From positions 248,001-312,000 of the forward strand of contig NZ_FOHO01000003.1 in assembly GCF_900111675.1 (NCBI RefSeq): a stretch of 64,000 bases of DNA, given 5' to 3'. The notes beneath the pieces are model-generated. The model worked only from the letters and a program-made list of their open reading frames with translations. It was not told the DNA's origin and made no database searches. This document shows, one piece after another, positions 54,330 to 63,066 of the stretch. The stretch's first letter is position 1, and the number at the start of each line of letters is the position of its first letter. This DNA comes from Paracoccus homiensis. Lineage in GTDB: Bacteria > Pseudomonadota > Alphaproteobacteria > Rhodobacterales > Rhodobacteraceae. The position numbers were made by a program, and so were the translations under genes.

Positions 54330-54902
54330 ATGCGCCCGGTCCGTTCCGTTTTCTACTCTGCCGTCGCGGCACTGTGCCACGCAACAGTGACGATTCTATT
54401 TATTTCCGCAACCGCCTTTGCCCAGGCCGCCGATATGGACGCGCTGTTTCGCCAGCTTGCCCAGCCCGAGGGCGATGGCTGGCGCGTCGCCGAATCCGAT
54501 ATCCTGCGCGAATGGTCGAAATCGGGGTCCGCGTCGATGGACCTGCTGCTGAAACGCGGCGAAGAGGCGCTGGACCTGGGCGATCCGCAGGCCGCGATCG
54601 GGCATCTGACCGCGCTGACCGACCATGCGCCGGATTTCGCGACCGGCTATCAGACCCGTGCCGTCGCCTATGCCGCCCAGGGGTATTTCGGCCCGGCCAT
54701 CGCCGATCTGTCCCGCGCGCTGGAACTGGAACCGCGGCAATTCGCCGCCCTGACTCAGCTGGGCGCCATGCTGGAGGAAATCGGCAGCGAACAGGCCGCG
54801 CTGGACGCCTATCGCCGCAGTCTGGACATCCATCCCCATCAACAAGAGGCCATTGACGCGGTCGCCCGTCTGGAACAGACGCAGTCGGGTACCGATATCT
54901 GA
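54330..54902 (+). CDS. Exported TPR protein
   Basis: A 190-residue protein with a signal peptide (residues ~1-28, LFISATAFAQAAD) and three tetratricopeptide repeats (about 55-160): LDLGDPQAAIGHLTALTDHAPDFATGY, AYAAQGYFGPAIADLSRALELEPRQ and LEEIGSEQAALDAYRRSLDIHPHQQEA. Its stop lies four bases before the helicase ATG at 54907, so it is likely cotranscribed. TPR proteins mediate protein contacts in the periplasm. It is unclear what links it to the helicase. Confidence 0.85.
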   Translation: MRPVRSVFYSAVAALCHATVTILFISATAFAQAADMDALFRQLAQPEGDGWRVAESDILREWSKSGSASMDLLLKRGEEALDLGDPQAAIGHLTALTDHAPDFATGYQTRAVAYAAQGYFGPAIADLSRALELEPRQFAALTQLGAMLEEIGSEQAALDAYRRSLDIHPHQQEAIDAVARLEQTQSGTDI

Positions 54903-54906
54903 CGCC

Positions 54907-57759
54907 ATGACCATGATTGACAGGGGCCGGGTCACCGCCGTTCTCGGCCCGACCAACACCGGCAAAACCCATTACGCCATCGAACGCATGCTGGCCCATC
55001 GCACCGGGGTGATCGGCCTGCCGCTGCGATTGCTGGCGCGCGAAGTCTATGACCGCATCGTCAAGGCGCGCGGCCCCTCGGTCGTGGCGCTGGTCACGGG
55101 CGAGGAACGGATCGTGCCGGACCGGGTGCAATACTGGGTCGCCACGACCGAGGCCATGCCCGAGATCGGCGCCGATTTCGTCGCCATCGATGAAATCCAG
55201 CTTTGCGCCGATCCCGAACGCGGCCATGTATTCACCGACCGGTTGCTGAACATGCGCGGCCTTCAGGAAACCCTGTTTCTGGGCAGTGACACGATGCGCC
55301 CGGCGATTGCCGCCCTTGTCCCCGGCGTGCAGTTTCAGCGCCGCGAGCGGTTTTCCACGCTTAGCTGGGCGGGGTCGAAGAAACTGTCGCGGATGCCCGC
55401 CCGCAGCGCCATCGTCGGCTTCAGCGTCGATGATGTCTACGCCATGGCAGAACTGATCCGCCGCCAGAAGGGGGGCTGTGCGGTCGTGATGGGCGCGCTG
55501 TCGCCCCGGACCCGCAATGCCCAGGTCGAGATGTATCAGGCCGGTGAGGTCGATTATCTGGTCGCCACCGATGCGATCGGCATGGGGCTGAACCTGGACA
55601 TCCGCCATGTCGCCTTCAGTGCGACACATAAATTCGACGGTCGCCGCGTCCGCCCGCTGTTTCCGCATGAGCTGGGTCAGATCGCGGGCCGGGCGGGGCG
55701 GCACACCGAATCGGGCACCTTCGGCGTCACCGGCGAGGCGCAGCCGCTGGAAGACGGGCTGGTCGATGCCATCGAGAACCACCGCTTTCAGCCGATCAGC
55801 CGCCTGATGTGGCGCAATGCCCGGCTGGAATTCGGCACGATGGAGCGGTTGGTCCAAAGCCTGGAAGTCGCACCGGATCATGAAATCCTGTCGCGCGGGC
55901 GCGAGGCCGACGATATCGCCGCGCTGAAATCTCTGCGCGACATTCCCGAAATCCGCGACCGCGTGCAGTCCGGCAAGGATGTGCGGCTGTTGTGGGATGT
56001 CTGCCGTGTGCCTGATTTCCGGGGCATTTCGCCCGCGGAACATGTCAGCATGCTGATGCGGATCTTCGGTTTCCTGCAGGACGGGCAGATCCCGACCGAC
56101 TGGCTGGCTCGCGCGGTGCAGCGCATTGACCGCACCCATGGCGATATCGACGCGCTGTCCAAGCGTTTGGCATATATCCGCACATGGACCTATGTGGCGC
56201 AACGCAATGGCTGGGTTCAGGACGAAAAGCATTGGCGCGGCGAGACTCGCGCTGTAGAAGACCGCCTGTCAGACGCGCTGCATGCAGCGTTGACCCAACG
56301 ATTTGTGGACCGGCGCACATCTGTGCTTCTGCGCCGGCTCAAGCAGAAGGAGAGCCTTGTGGCCGAAGTGAACGACAAGGGCGAAGTGACGGTCGAGGGC
56401 GAATTCGCCGGCCGTCTTGAGGGATTCCGGTTTCGCCCTGACCAGACCGCGACGGCGGACGAGGCAAAGATGCTGAACCGCGCCAGCTACGAGGCGCTGC
56501 GCCCCGAATTCCACCTGCGGGCGGATCGGTTCTACAATGCGCCCGATACCGAACTGGACTTTACCGAACAGGGCGGCCTGATGTGGGGCGACGCCGCTGT
56601 CGGCAAGCTGGTCAAGGGCAGCGATGCGATGCATCCCGGCGTCGAGGTGTTCGTCGACGAAGAGGCCGGGGCCGATATCGGCGAAAAGGTAAAGCGTCGC
56701 CTTCAGCATTTCATCGACCGCAAGGTCGCTGCGCTGTTCGAGCCGCTGACCAACATGCAGCGTGACGAGGCGCTGTCGGGTCTGGCCAAGGGATTCGCCT
56801 TCCGTCTGGTCGAGGCGCTTGGCGTCCTGCCGCGCGATGGCGTGGCAGGCGAGGTCAAGGAACTTGATCAGGACGCACGCGGCGCGCTGCGCAAGCATGG
56901 CGTGCGCTTTGGCCAGTTCACCATCTTCATGCCCGCGCTGCTGAAACCCGCGCCGACCCGTCTGCGTCTGGTGCTGTGGTCGCTGGCCGAAGGGCTGGAC
57001 GAATTCCCCGAAAGTCCGCCCCCCGGTCTGGTCACCATTCCGCATCTGGATGCGGTGCCCGACGGATACTACACGCTGTCGGGCTATCGTCCCGCGGGCG
57101 ATCGCGCGATCCGTATCGACATGCTGGAACGTCTGGCCGATCTGCTGCGTGCGCAGGACACGCGCGGCGGCTTCGAGGCCAATCCGGACATGCTGTCGAT
57201 CACCGGCATGACGCTGGAACAGTTCGCCAACCTGATGGAAGGTCTGGGCTATGCCGCCGAAAAGGGCGAGCGTGAAAAGGCCCGCGCCACCGAGGTTGCC
57301 GCACCTGCCGCCGAGGCCACCGGCTCTGACGCGCCGATGACCGAGGAAGAAAGCGTTCTGGCCGCCGAAACCCGCGCCAAATGGGAAGCCGAGCAGGCCG
57401 AGAAACGCCGCGCCGCCGCCGAAGCCGCAGGCGAAGAGGCCAGCGCCGAGGCCGAAGCTGCCCCTGAGCTGGAGGTGTTCTATACCTTCCGTTGGGCGCC
57501 CAAGCCCCGCAACCGTCGTCCGCAGGGCGGCGAAGGTCAGGGCCGTCGCGGCGGTCCGCGCAAGGATGCCACTGCGCGTGAAAACCGTGGCGAGGGCGGC
57601 AAGGGCGGTCGCGACGGCGGCAAGCCGCGCGGCAAGGGCGGTCCGAAAAAAGGCGGCAAGCCGCAATCGGGCCCCAAGACCTACAGCGCCCGTCCTGAAA
57701 AGAAGGCCGATCCCGACAGCCCCTTCGCCATTCTGGCAGCGCTTAAAGACAAGAAGTGA
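54907..57759 (+). CDS. SUV3-like DEAD/DEAH-box helicase with Gly/Lys tail
   Basis: A 950-residue helicase related to mitochondrial SUV3 and alphaproteobacterial RNA helicases. Walker A: GPTNTGKTH (residues ~14-22). Motif II: DEIQL. Motif VI: QIAGRAGRHTE. The region VDYLVATDAIGMGLNLDIRHVAFSA is the motif V area. The second half carries a family-specific domain and a disordered Ala/Glu-rich stretch (about residues 790-860), ending with a Gly/Lys/Arg-rich tail (RRGGPRKD, GGKGGRDGGK) that likely binds RNA. It is translationally coupled to the S4-domain gene (GTGA) and close to the TPR gene. Confidence 0.88.
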   Translation: MTMIDRGRVTAVLGPTNTGKTHYAIERMLAHRTGVIGLPLRLLAREVYDRIVKARGPSVVALVTGEERIVPDRVQYWVATTEAMPEIGADFVAIDEIQLCADPERGHVFTDRLLNMRGLQETLFLGSDTMRPAIAALVPGVQFQRRERFSTLSWAGSKKLSRMPARSAIVGFSVDDVYAMAELIRRQKGGCAVVMGALSPRTRNAQVEMYQAGEVDYLVATDAIGMGLNLDIRHVAFSATHKFDGRRVRPLFPHELGQIAGRAGRHTESGTFGVTGEAQPLEDGLVDAIENHRFQPISRLMWRNARLEFGTMERLVQSLEVAPDHEILSRGREADDIAALKSLRDIPEIRDRVQSGKDVRLLWDVCRVPDFRGISPAEHVSMLMRIFGFLQDGQIPTDWLARAVQRIDRTHGDIDALSKRLAYIRTWTYVAQRNGWVQDEKHWRGETRAVEDRLSDALHAALTQRFVDRRTSVLLRRLKQKESLVAEVNDKGEVTVEGEFAGRLEGFRFRPDQTATADEAKMLNRASYEALRPEFHLRADRFYNAPDTELDFTEQGGLMWGDAAVGKLVKGSDAMHPGVEVFVDEEAGADIGEKVKRRLQHFIDRKVAALFEPLTNMQRDEALSGLAKGFAFRLVEALGVLPRDGVAGEVKELDQDARGALRKHGVRFGQFTIFMPALLKPAPTRLRLVLWSLAEGLDEFPESPPPGLVTIPHLDAVPDGYYTLSGYRPAGDRAIRIDMLERLADLLRAQDTRGGFEANPDMLSITGMTLEQFANLMEGLGYAAEKGEREKARATEVAAPAAEATGSDAPMTEEESVLAAETRAKWEAEQAEKRRAAAEAAGEEASAEAEAAPELEVFYTFRWAPKPRNRRPQGGEGQGRRGGPRKDATARENRGEGGKGGRDGGKPRGKGGPKKGGKPQSGPKTYSARPEKKADPDSPFAILAALKDKK

Positions 57760-58031
57760 CCGACGGGTCACCGACCCTTCGGCTGGACAAATGGTTGTTC
57801 CATGCGCGTCTGTTCAAGTCGCGCGGTCTGGCTGCGGACCGTATCGAGGGTGGGGGTGTCCGTCTGAACGGACAGCCCTGCCGCAAGCCCGGGCGGGCCA
57901 TCCGCCCCGGCGATCTGCTGGTCGTGTCGGCCTATGGGCAGGTCCGTCAGTTTCAGGTTCTGGACCTTGGGACACGTCGCGGCCCCGCCGCCGAGGCGGC
58001 GCTTCTTTACCGCGAAACATCTGCCGACTAG
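57756..58031 (+). CDS. S4 domain RNA-binding protein (Hsp15-like)
   Basis: The 91-residue protein has an S4 fold: LRLDKWLFHARLFKSRGLA followed by IEGGGVRLNGQPCRKPGRAIRPGDLLVVS. Hsp15-like proteins bind stalled 50S-peptidyl tRNA complexes. The start is a GTG overlapping the helicase stop, so the two are a fixed pair. Coupling of an S4 domain with an RNA helicase suggests a shared role on ribosomal or structured RNA. No frameshift is seen. Confidence 0.88.
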   Translation: MTDGSPTLRLDKWLFHARLFKSRGLAADRIEGGGVRLNGQPCRKPGRAIRPGDLLVVSAYGQVRQFQVLDLGTRRGPAAEAALLYRETSAD

Positions 58032-58068
58032 CCTTGCCGCAGCCCGCGCATTTGTGGTTCCCTGTGGC

Positions 58069-59112
58069 ATGTCCAGCGATTTTCTGTCCCGTCTAGCGGT
58101 TGATCTGCCGATCTTTCAGGCCCCGATGGCCGGCGTGGCGACCCCGGAAATGGCCGCGGCGGTCAGCAATGCCGGTGGCTTGGGCGGTCTTGGGTTGGGC
58201 GCGATGGACGCCACCCTGGCAGAGGACAGCATTCGTCAAACCGGAAAGGCCACCGACCGACCCTTCTGCGCGAATTTCTTCTGTCACAGCAGCGAAGTCC
58301 GCGATGCCACGCGGGAAAACGACTGGATCGCGCGCGCCAAGCCGCTTTTCGACAGCCTGAAGGCGGACCCGCCCCAACATCTTCGGCGGATCTATGCCAG
58401 CTTTCGCGACGAGGACGCGATGCTGAACGTGGTTCTGCGGACCCGCCCGCGCGTCGTCAGCTTTCACTTCGGCCTGCCGCGCCCTGACCAGATGGCTGCG
58501 CTGAAACAGGCCGGCATTCTGACCATGGCCAGCGCGACGTCCCTGGCCGAGGCGCGGCGGATACAGGCAGCCGGCTGTGACGCCGTGATCGCCCAGGGCT
58601 ATCAGGCGGGCGGTCATCGCGGCATATTTGACCCTGACGGTCCGGATCAACGTCTGACGACCATGGATCTGACCCGTCAGCTTTGTGCCGAATTGACGCT
58701 GCCGGTCGTGGCGGCGGGCGGGCTTATGCACGGAGCGGATATCGCGCGGGCGCTGTCATGGGGTGCTGTGGCGGCACAATTGGGAACGGCGTTCGTCGCC
58801 TGCCCCGAAAGCCTGGCCGATGCGGAATATCGTGAACGACTGGGCAGGGGCGGCACGGTGATGACCTCGGCGATCTCGGGGCGGCCGGCACGCTGCCTTG
58901 AAAACCGGCTGACCGATTGGTGCAGGGGTGCCACCCGGATCCCGGCCTATCCCGACGCCTATGACCTCAGCAAACGGCTGATCGCAGCGGCCCGTGCGGC
59001 AGATGCGCCGGGGTTTGGCGCATTTTGGGCCGGAACCGGCGCCGCGCAGGTCAGGCCGATGCCCGCAGGCAAGCTGGTACAGATGCTGGCGCAGGAATGG
59101 CGGACCGCATGA
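58069..59112 (+). CDS. Nitronate monooxygenase
   Basis: The 347-residue FMN-dependent enzyme resembles the 2-nitropropane dioxygenase/nitronate monooxygenase family: FQAPMAGVATPEMAAAVSNAGGLGGLG at the start, SFHFGLPRP, GCDAVIAQGYQAGGHRG with a likely catalytic His in AGGHRG, VVAAGGL and AAQLGTAFVACPE. It oxidises propionate-3-nitronate and related toxins, or acts on other substrates with FMN. It is followed by a 160-bp gap before ferredoxin. The start at MSSDFLSRL is used. Confidence 0.9.
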   Translation: MSSDFLSRLAVDLPIFQAPMAGVATPEMAAAVSNAGGLGGLGLGAMDATLAEDSIRQTGKATDRPFCANFFCHSSEVRDATRENDWIARAKPLFDSLKADPPQHLRRIYASFRDEDAMLNVVLRTRPRVVSFHFGLPRPDQMAALKQAGILTMASATSLAEARRIQAAGCDAVIAQGYQAGGHRGIFDPDGPDQRLTTMDLTRQLCAELTLPVVAAGGLMHGADIARALSWGAVAAQLGTAFVACPESLADAEYRERLGRGGTVMTSAISGRPARCLENRLTDWCRGATRIPAYPDAYDLSKRLIAAARAADAPGFGAFWAGTGAAQVRPMPAGKLVQMLAQEWRTA

Positions 59113-59216
59113 TGCCGTTGCCGGGCGACACCTGTCCCGACATCGGCGCAGGCCGGGAACATTGTTTCGGTCAGCCATCGCGCGGGCGAATCCCGGTCTT
59201 TTCCCCAAGGCCGCAC

Positions 59217-59245
59217 TTGCATGATCTGATGGTGGGGCGTAACTG
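59217..59245 (+). promoter_or_regulatory. Weak promoter candidate for ferredoxin
   Basis: TTGCAT (59217-59222) and TAACTG (59240-59245) are spaced 17 bp, 28 bp before the ferredoxin ATG. The -10 match is poor. A real start site is not demonstrated. Confidence 0.3.
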
Positions 59246-59272
59246 TCGCGCGATATCGAATTGGAGTGCGCA

Positions 59273-59611
59273 ATGACCTACGTCGTCACCGATAATTGCA
59301 TCATGTGCAAATATACCGACTGCGTCGAGGTTTGCCCCGTGGACTGTTTCTACGAGGGCGAGAATACCTTGGTCATTCATCCCGATGAATGCATCGATTG
59401 CGGTGTCTGTGAACCCGAATGCCCCGCCGACGCCATCCGCCCGGATACCGAGCCGGACATGGAAAAATGGGTCGAGTTCAATCGGAAATATTCCGAAAAA
59501 TGGCCGGTAATCACGCAGAAGAAGGATCCCATGCCTTCTGCCGCCGAGATGGACGGCGTTGACGGCAAACTGGACCAGTACTTCTCGGAAGCGCCCGGCG
59601 AGGGCGACTGA
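59273..59611 (+). CDS. fdxA: 7Fe ferredoxin FdxA
   Basis: The 112-residue electron carrier has two Cys clusters typical of Azotobacter-type Fdx[19 protein letters not shown] (3Fe-4S/4Fe-4S site with a characteristic extra Cys) and [17 protein letters not shown] long C-terminal helical part ([20 protein letters not shown]) fits FdxA. It starts MTYVVTDNC with a SD ggag. It is the only gene between nitronate monooxygenase and the long carD leader. Its partners are not apparent. Confidence 0.95.
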   Translation: MTYVVTDNCIMCKYTDCVEVCPVDCFYEGENTLVIHPDECIDCGVCEPECPADAIRPDTEPDMEKWVEFNRKYSEKWPVITQKKDPMPSAAEMDGVDGKLDQYFSEAPGEGD

Positions 59612-59979
59612 TCGGGGCTGTCACATTTTGGTCGCAGGGGCTTGAAAGACTGCGGCCAATCGGGGCGATTCGCGCGAACATTAGCGTGATATCTGATCGG
59701 TTGTTTTCGTAACGCGCTGAAACCGTTTTGAAAAACAGGCCGGGCCGGGTTGTTTCAGGACAGCGCGGCGTGGCTTTTTTTGGCGTCATATTTATGCTAT
59801 GTTGGCAATCATTCGCATCTGATGGAAGTCAGAGGCCCATCGGATGTGCGCCCAATGCTGCCAATACCCGAGCCTTCTGCCGGCGCGGGCAAATAAAACG
59901 ATGAAAATGGACCGAAGGTGGCATTCGCCGCTTGCGGTTTTTTGTGCCCTTTGAAGGGGCGCTGCCTAGAGGAAGCCAT
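59612..59979 (+). other. 368-bp intergenic region with the carD leader
   Basis: This is the only gap over 300 bp in the window. I see no protein gene in it. It holds a promoter-like TATGTT at 59798-59803 with a T-rich upstream patch, a 9-bp stem with one wobble (59816-59824 with 59838-59846), and near the end a short stem (59928-59931 with 59934-59937) followed at once by a T-run (59938-59943). A second stem precedes the carD SD (agagga). These could make a leader about 170 nt long with an attenuator. This is inference. Confidence 0.5.
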
Positions 59980-60489
59980 ATGTCGAAAGCCAAGAAGAAC
60001 GAATTCCGCCCCGATGATTTCGTCGTCTATCCTGCCCATGGCGTGGGCCGGATCGTTTCGATCGAAGAGCAGGAAGTCGCGGGGCTTCGGCTGGAAATGT
60101 TCGTGATCTCGTTCGACAAGGACAAGATGACGCTGCGCGTTCCGACCTCGCGCGCCTCGGAAATCGGGATGCGTGGCCTGTCCTCGCCCGATCTGGTCGA
60201 ACGTGCGCTGGACACGCTGAAAGGCAAGGCCCGCGTCAAGCGTGCCATGTGGTCGCGTCGTGCACAGGAATACGAACAGAAGATCAATTCCGGCGATCTG
60301 ATGTCGATCGCGGAAGTGGTCCGCGACCTGCATCGCAGCGACGATCAGCGCGAGCAGTCCTATTCCGAGCGTCAGCTTTACGAAGCCGCTCTGGACCGTC
60401 TGACCCGCGAAGTCGCGGCTGTCGGCGGCCTGGACGAAGGTGCCGCGCAGAAGCGCGTCGATGAGGTTCTGGTCACCCGCGCGGCCTGA
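59980..60489 (+). CDS. carD: CarD family transcriptional regulator
   Basis: The 169-residue RNA polymerase-binding protein has an N-terminal RID/Tudor-like domain (EFRPDDFVVYPAHGVGRIVSIEEQE) and a helical C-terminal domain that contacts promoter DNA (KGKARVKRAMWSRRAQEYEQKINSGDLMSIAEVVRDLH). CarD stabilises open complexes at many promoters, including rRNA. The start MSKAKKNEF is preceded by agaggaag. It has a long leader of possible regulatory value and is followed by a composite hairpin. Alphaproteobacterial homologues are this length. Confidence 0.96.
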   Translation: MSKAKKNEFRPDDFVVYPAHGVGRIVSIEEQEVAGLRLEMFVISFDKDKMTLRVPTSRASEIGMRGLSSPDLVERALDTLKGKARVKRAMWSRRAQEYEQKINSGDLMSIAEVVRDLHRSDDQREQSYSERQLYEAALDRLTREVAAVGGLDEGAAQKRVDEVLVTRAA

Positions 60490-60513
60490 TCCGCGCCTGC
60501 CGATCATTCTTGC

Positions 60514-60541
60514 AAGGGGCATCCGGATGCGGGCGCCCTTT
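60514..60541 (+). terminator. Terminator after carD
   Basis: A composite stem with outer aaggg/cccttt arms (60514-60518 and 60536-60541) around the perfect palindrome gcatccggatgc (60519-60530) ends in TTT. It lies 24 bases past the carD stop. Confidence 0.6.
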
Positions 60542-60621
60542 CGCATGTGGCGCGGCGCGTGGACATCGCGTCGAACGCCACCTATAACCGCCGCAAATTC
60601 ATGATCCTGCAGAGGCTCAAC

Positions 60622-61539
60622 ATGATCAAGGTTTTCGGCCACACCTCCCCTGACACCGACTCGACCGGCTCGCCCATCATCTGGGCGTGGTATCTGAACG
60701 AGGTCCGCAAGACGCCGGCACAGGCCGTGCTGCAAGGCGAACCCAATACCGAAGCCGCCTGGATGCTGACCCGCTGGAATCTCGACAAGCCGGACATCAT
60801 CGGCGGCGTCGAGAAGGGCGAGCAATGCGTCATCGTCGACACGAACAATCCCGCCGAACTTCCCGCGGCGATCAACGATGCCGATGTGATCGAGATCATC
60901 GACCATCACATGCTGGCGGGCGGCATCAAGACCAAGGCACCCATCAATATCACCATACGTCCGCTGGCCTGTACCGCAACGATCATGCATGACCTGATCG
61001 GCGACGACATGGCCCGCGCCCCGGAAGGGGTGAAGGGGGCGATGCTGACCTGTATCCTGTCCGATACGCTGGAATTCCGCAGCCCGACGACCACGCCGCA
61101 TGATCGCGCCGTTGCCGAAAAGCTGGCCGCCGATCTGGGTGTGAACATCATCGATTACGCCGCCCAGATGTTTGCCGCGAAATCCGATGTCAGTGCCTTC
61201 AGCGACGAAGCACTGCTGCGCATGGACAGCAAGGAATACGAACTGGGCGGAAAAAAGCTGCGGATCTCGGTTCTGGAAACCACCGCACCCGCGACGCTGT
61301 TGGCGCGCAAAGATGCGCTGGTTGCGGCGATGCCGGGCGTGGCTGCCGCCGACGGCGCCGACGAGGTGCTGCTGTTCGTCATCGACATCCTGCGCGAGGA
61401 GGCGACCTTGCTGGTTCCCAACGATTTCGTGCGTCAGATTGCGGAAACCAGCTTCCAGGCCTCGGTATCGGGTGACACGGTCGTTCTGCCCGGCATCATG
61501 AGCCGCAAGAAACAGATCATTCCGGCGCTGGCAGTCTGA
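60622..61539 (+). CDS. ppaC: Manganese-dependent inorganic pyrophosphatase (family II)
   Basis: The 305-residue enzyme hydrolyses pyrophosphate using Mn or Co. Family II (DHH) motifs are visible: FGHTSPDTDST (with the metal-binding His and Asp), VIVDTNNP, IDHHML and the C-terminal LVPNDFVRQI with SRKK (the substrate-binding SRKK motif). The ATG at 60622 has a gagg SD. Its stop overlaps the ATG of the HAD gene. Most alphaproteobacteria use the unrelated family I enzyme; family II occurs in some Rhodobacteraceae. Confidence 0.95.
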   Translation: MIKVFGHTSPDTDSTGSPIIWAWYLNEVRKTPAQAVLQGEPNTEAAWMLTRWNLDKPDIIGGVEKGEQCVIVDTNNPAELPAAINDADVIEIIDHHMLAGGIKTKAPINITIRPLACTATIMHDLIGDDMARAPEGVKGAMLTCILSDTLEFRSPTTTPHDRAVAEKLAADLGVNIIDYAAQMFAAKSDVSAFSDEALLRMDSKEYELGGKKLRISVLETTAPATLLARKDALVAAMPGVAAADGADEVLLFVIDILREEATLLVPNDFVRQIAETSFQASVSGDTVVLPGIMSRKKQIIPALAV

Positions 61540-62408
61540 TGACCCGGATCATTGAAAGCCTGTCGCAGGTCGGCACGAATTACGATGTGCTGTTCTGCGA
61601 CCTGTGGGGCTGTCTGCATAACGGGCAGCAGCCTTACCTCGCCGCCGTCGCGGCGCTGCAGGAATTTCGGCGCAATGGCGGTCAGGTCTGCCTGATGACC
61701 AACGCGCCGCGACCCAATCCCTATGTCATTGCGCAGCTGGATCGCATGGGGGTGCCGCGCGATGCGTGGGACATCGTCGTCAGTTCGGGTGATGCCGCGC
61801 AGGACGCGATGTTCGACGGTGCCGTGGGGCGCAAGGTCTGGCATATCGGCACCGACAAGGATGACGGCTTTTTCAACGATGTGCCTGCGGAATGGGCCGA
61901 CGCGCCGGCGGTCACGCGGGTTCCGCTGGACGAGGCCGAAGGCATCGTCTGCACCGGCCCCTTTGATGAGCGCAGCGAAACACCCGAGGATTACCGCGCG
62001 CGCCTGATGCTGGCAAAGCAGCGCGGGCTGAAGATGCTGTGCGCGAATCCCGATATCGTCGTGGATATGGGCGAAACGCGGATCTACTGCGCCGGTGCGC
62101 TGGCCGAATTCTATGAGGATCTGGGCGGCACCTCGTATTATTTCGGCAAACCGCATGCCCCGATCTATCAGCGTGCGCGTCGCCTGATGAACCTGGGCGA
62201 TCAGGCGCGAATCCTGGTCGTCGGCGACGGCATCCGCACCGATGTGAAGGGCGCGATGCAGGAAGGGATCGACTGTCTGTTCGTCACCGGCGGTCTTGCG
62301 GCCGAGGCGTTCGGTCCCGATGTCGAAAGCCCTGACGCGGATCTGTTGCGCGAATGGCTGGCAACCCACGGCGCAAGCCCTGAACTGTCCATCGGGCGCC
62401 TGCGCTGA
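61539..62408 (+). CDS. HAD-superfamily hydrolase, TIGR01459 type
   Basis: The 289-residue HAD-family protein begins with DVLFCDLWGCLHNGQQP, in which the second Asp of the usual DxD is replaced by Trp, a known feature of subfamily TIGR01459. Motif II LMTNAPRP, the C-terminal KPHAPIYQRA (Lys) and VVGDGIRTDVKGA follow. The substrate is unknown; subfamily members are often phosphatases of sugars or nucleotides. It is translationally coupled to the pyrophosphatase, hinting at a shared phosphoryl metabolism. A good terminator follows. Confidence 0.88.
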   Translation: MTRIIESLSQVGTNYDVLFCDLWGCLHNGQQPYLAAVAALQEFRRNGGQVCLMTNAPRPNPYVIAQLDRMGVPRDAWDIVVSSGDAAQDAMFDGAVGRKVWHIGTDKDDGFFNDVPAEWADAPAVTRVPLDEAEGIVCTGPFDERSETPEDYRARLMLAKQRGLKMLCANPDIVVDMGETRIYCAGALAEFYEDLGGTSYYFGKPHAPIYQRARRLMNLGDQARILVVGDGIRTDVKGAMQEGIDCLFVTGGLAAEAFGPDVESPDADLLREWLATHGASPELSIGRLR

Positions 62409-62427
62409 ACGACATAGACCGGACCAG

Positions 62428-62455
62428 GGGCCCGTGCGATGCGCGGGCCCTTTTT
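62428..62455 (+). terminator. Intrinsic terminator after the HAD gene
   Basis: A 10-bp stem with one U-G wobble (62428-62437 with 62441-62450), a 3-nt loop, then TTTTT (62451-62455). It is 20 bases after the stop. Confidence 0.85.
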
Positions 62456-62577
62456 CGTTGCGACGCGCGGCGTTCTGAATGGTCACAATATGTCCTAAAG
62501 TATCACTCATGCGCAATCTTGTTGCTATGCCACGTGATTGCTGCTATGCAGCATCAACCGTCCTGAAACCGGCTTAG

Positions 62578-63036
62578 ATGATGGATAACAGCATGTTTGA
62601 TAATCTTCCCCGCGGCACGATCGTCATCGAGGATCTTGAAATCGGCATGTCCCGCTATCTGCAAAAGCAGGTGACGGACGAGGATATCGAGATGTTTGCC
62701 CAGGTCTCGACCGACCGGAACCCGGTGCATCTGGACGAAGAATATGCACAGGACACGATCTTCGAGGGGCGCATCGCCCATGGTATGCTGACCGCGGGGC
62801 TGATTTCCGCGGTGATCGGCGAACAGCTGCCCGGACATGGCACCGTCTATCTGGGCCAGACCCTGAAATTCATGGCCCCGGTGCGTCCCGGTGACATGGT
62901 TCGCGCCGAAGTCACGGTCGAGACGATCGACCACGCCAAGCGCCGTGTGACGCTTGCAACCCGCTGCATGGTGGGCGATACGGTCGTGCTGAAAGGCGAG
63001 GCGGTCGTGCTGGCCCCAAGCCGCAAGTTCGACTGA
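62578..63036 (+). CDS. MaoC family (R)-hydratase
   Basis: The 152-residue hot-dog protein has the MaoC pattern: FAQVSTDRNPVHLDEEYA (the D-x4-H hydratase dyad in DRNPVH), FEGRIAHGMLTAGLISAVIG, TVYLGQTLKFMAPVRPGD and CMVGDTVVLKGEAVV. It likely hydrates enoyl-CoA esters in fatty acid or polyhydroxyalkanoate metabolism. The start is one of three nearby ATGs at 62578, 62581 and 62593; all have weak SDs. A perfect 6-bp inverted repeat (62539-62553) lies upstream. It is 30 bp before ribF. Confidence 0.9.
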   Translation: MMDNSMFDNLPRGTIVIEDLEIGMSRYLQKQVTDEDIEMFAQVSTDRNPVHLDEEYAQDTIFEGRIAHGMLTAGLISAVIGEQLPGHGTVYLGQTLKFMAPVRPGDMVRAEVTVETIDHAKRRVTLATRCMVGDTVVLKGEAVVLAPSRKFD

Positions 63037-63066
63037 CGGGGCAGGGTGCCCCGCAAAGGGGGCGCT

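Noticed and set aside
59703..59760. Inverted repeat after ferredoxin as a terminator
   Set aside because: The arms around 59729-59758 match only in part and no T-run follows, so it was not listed.
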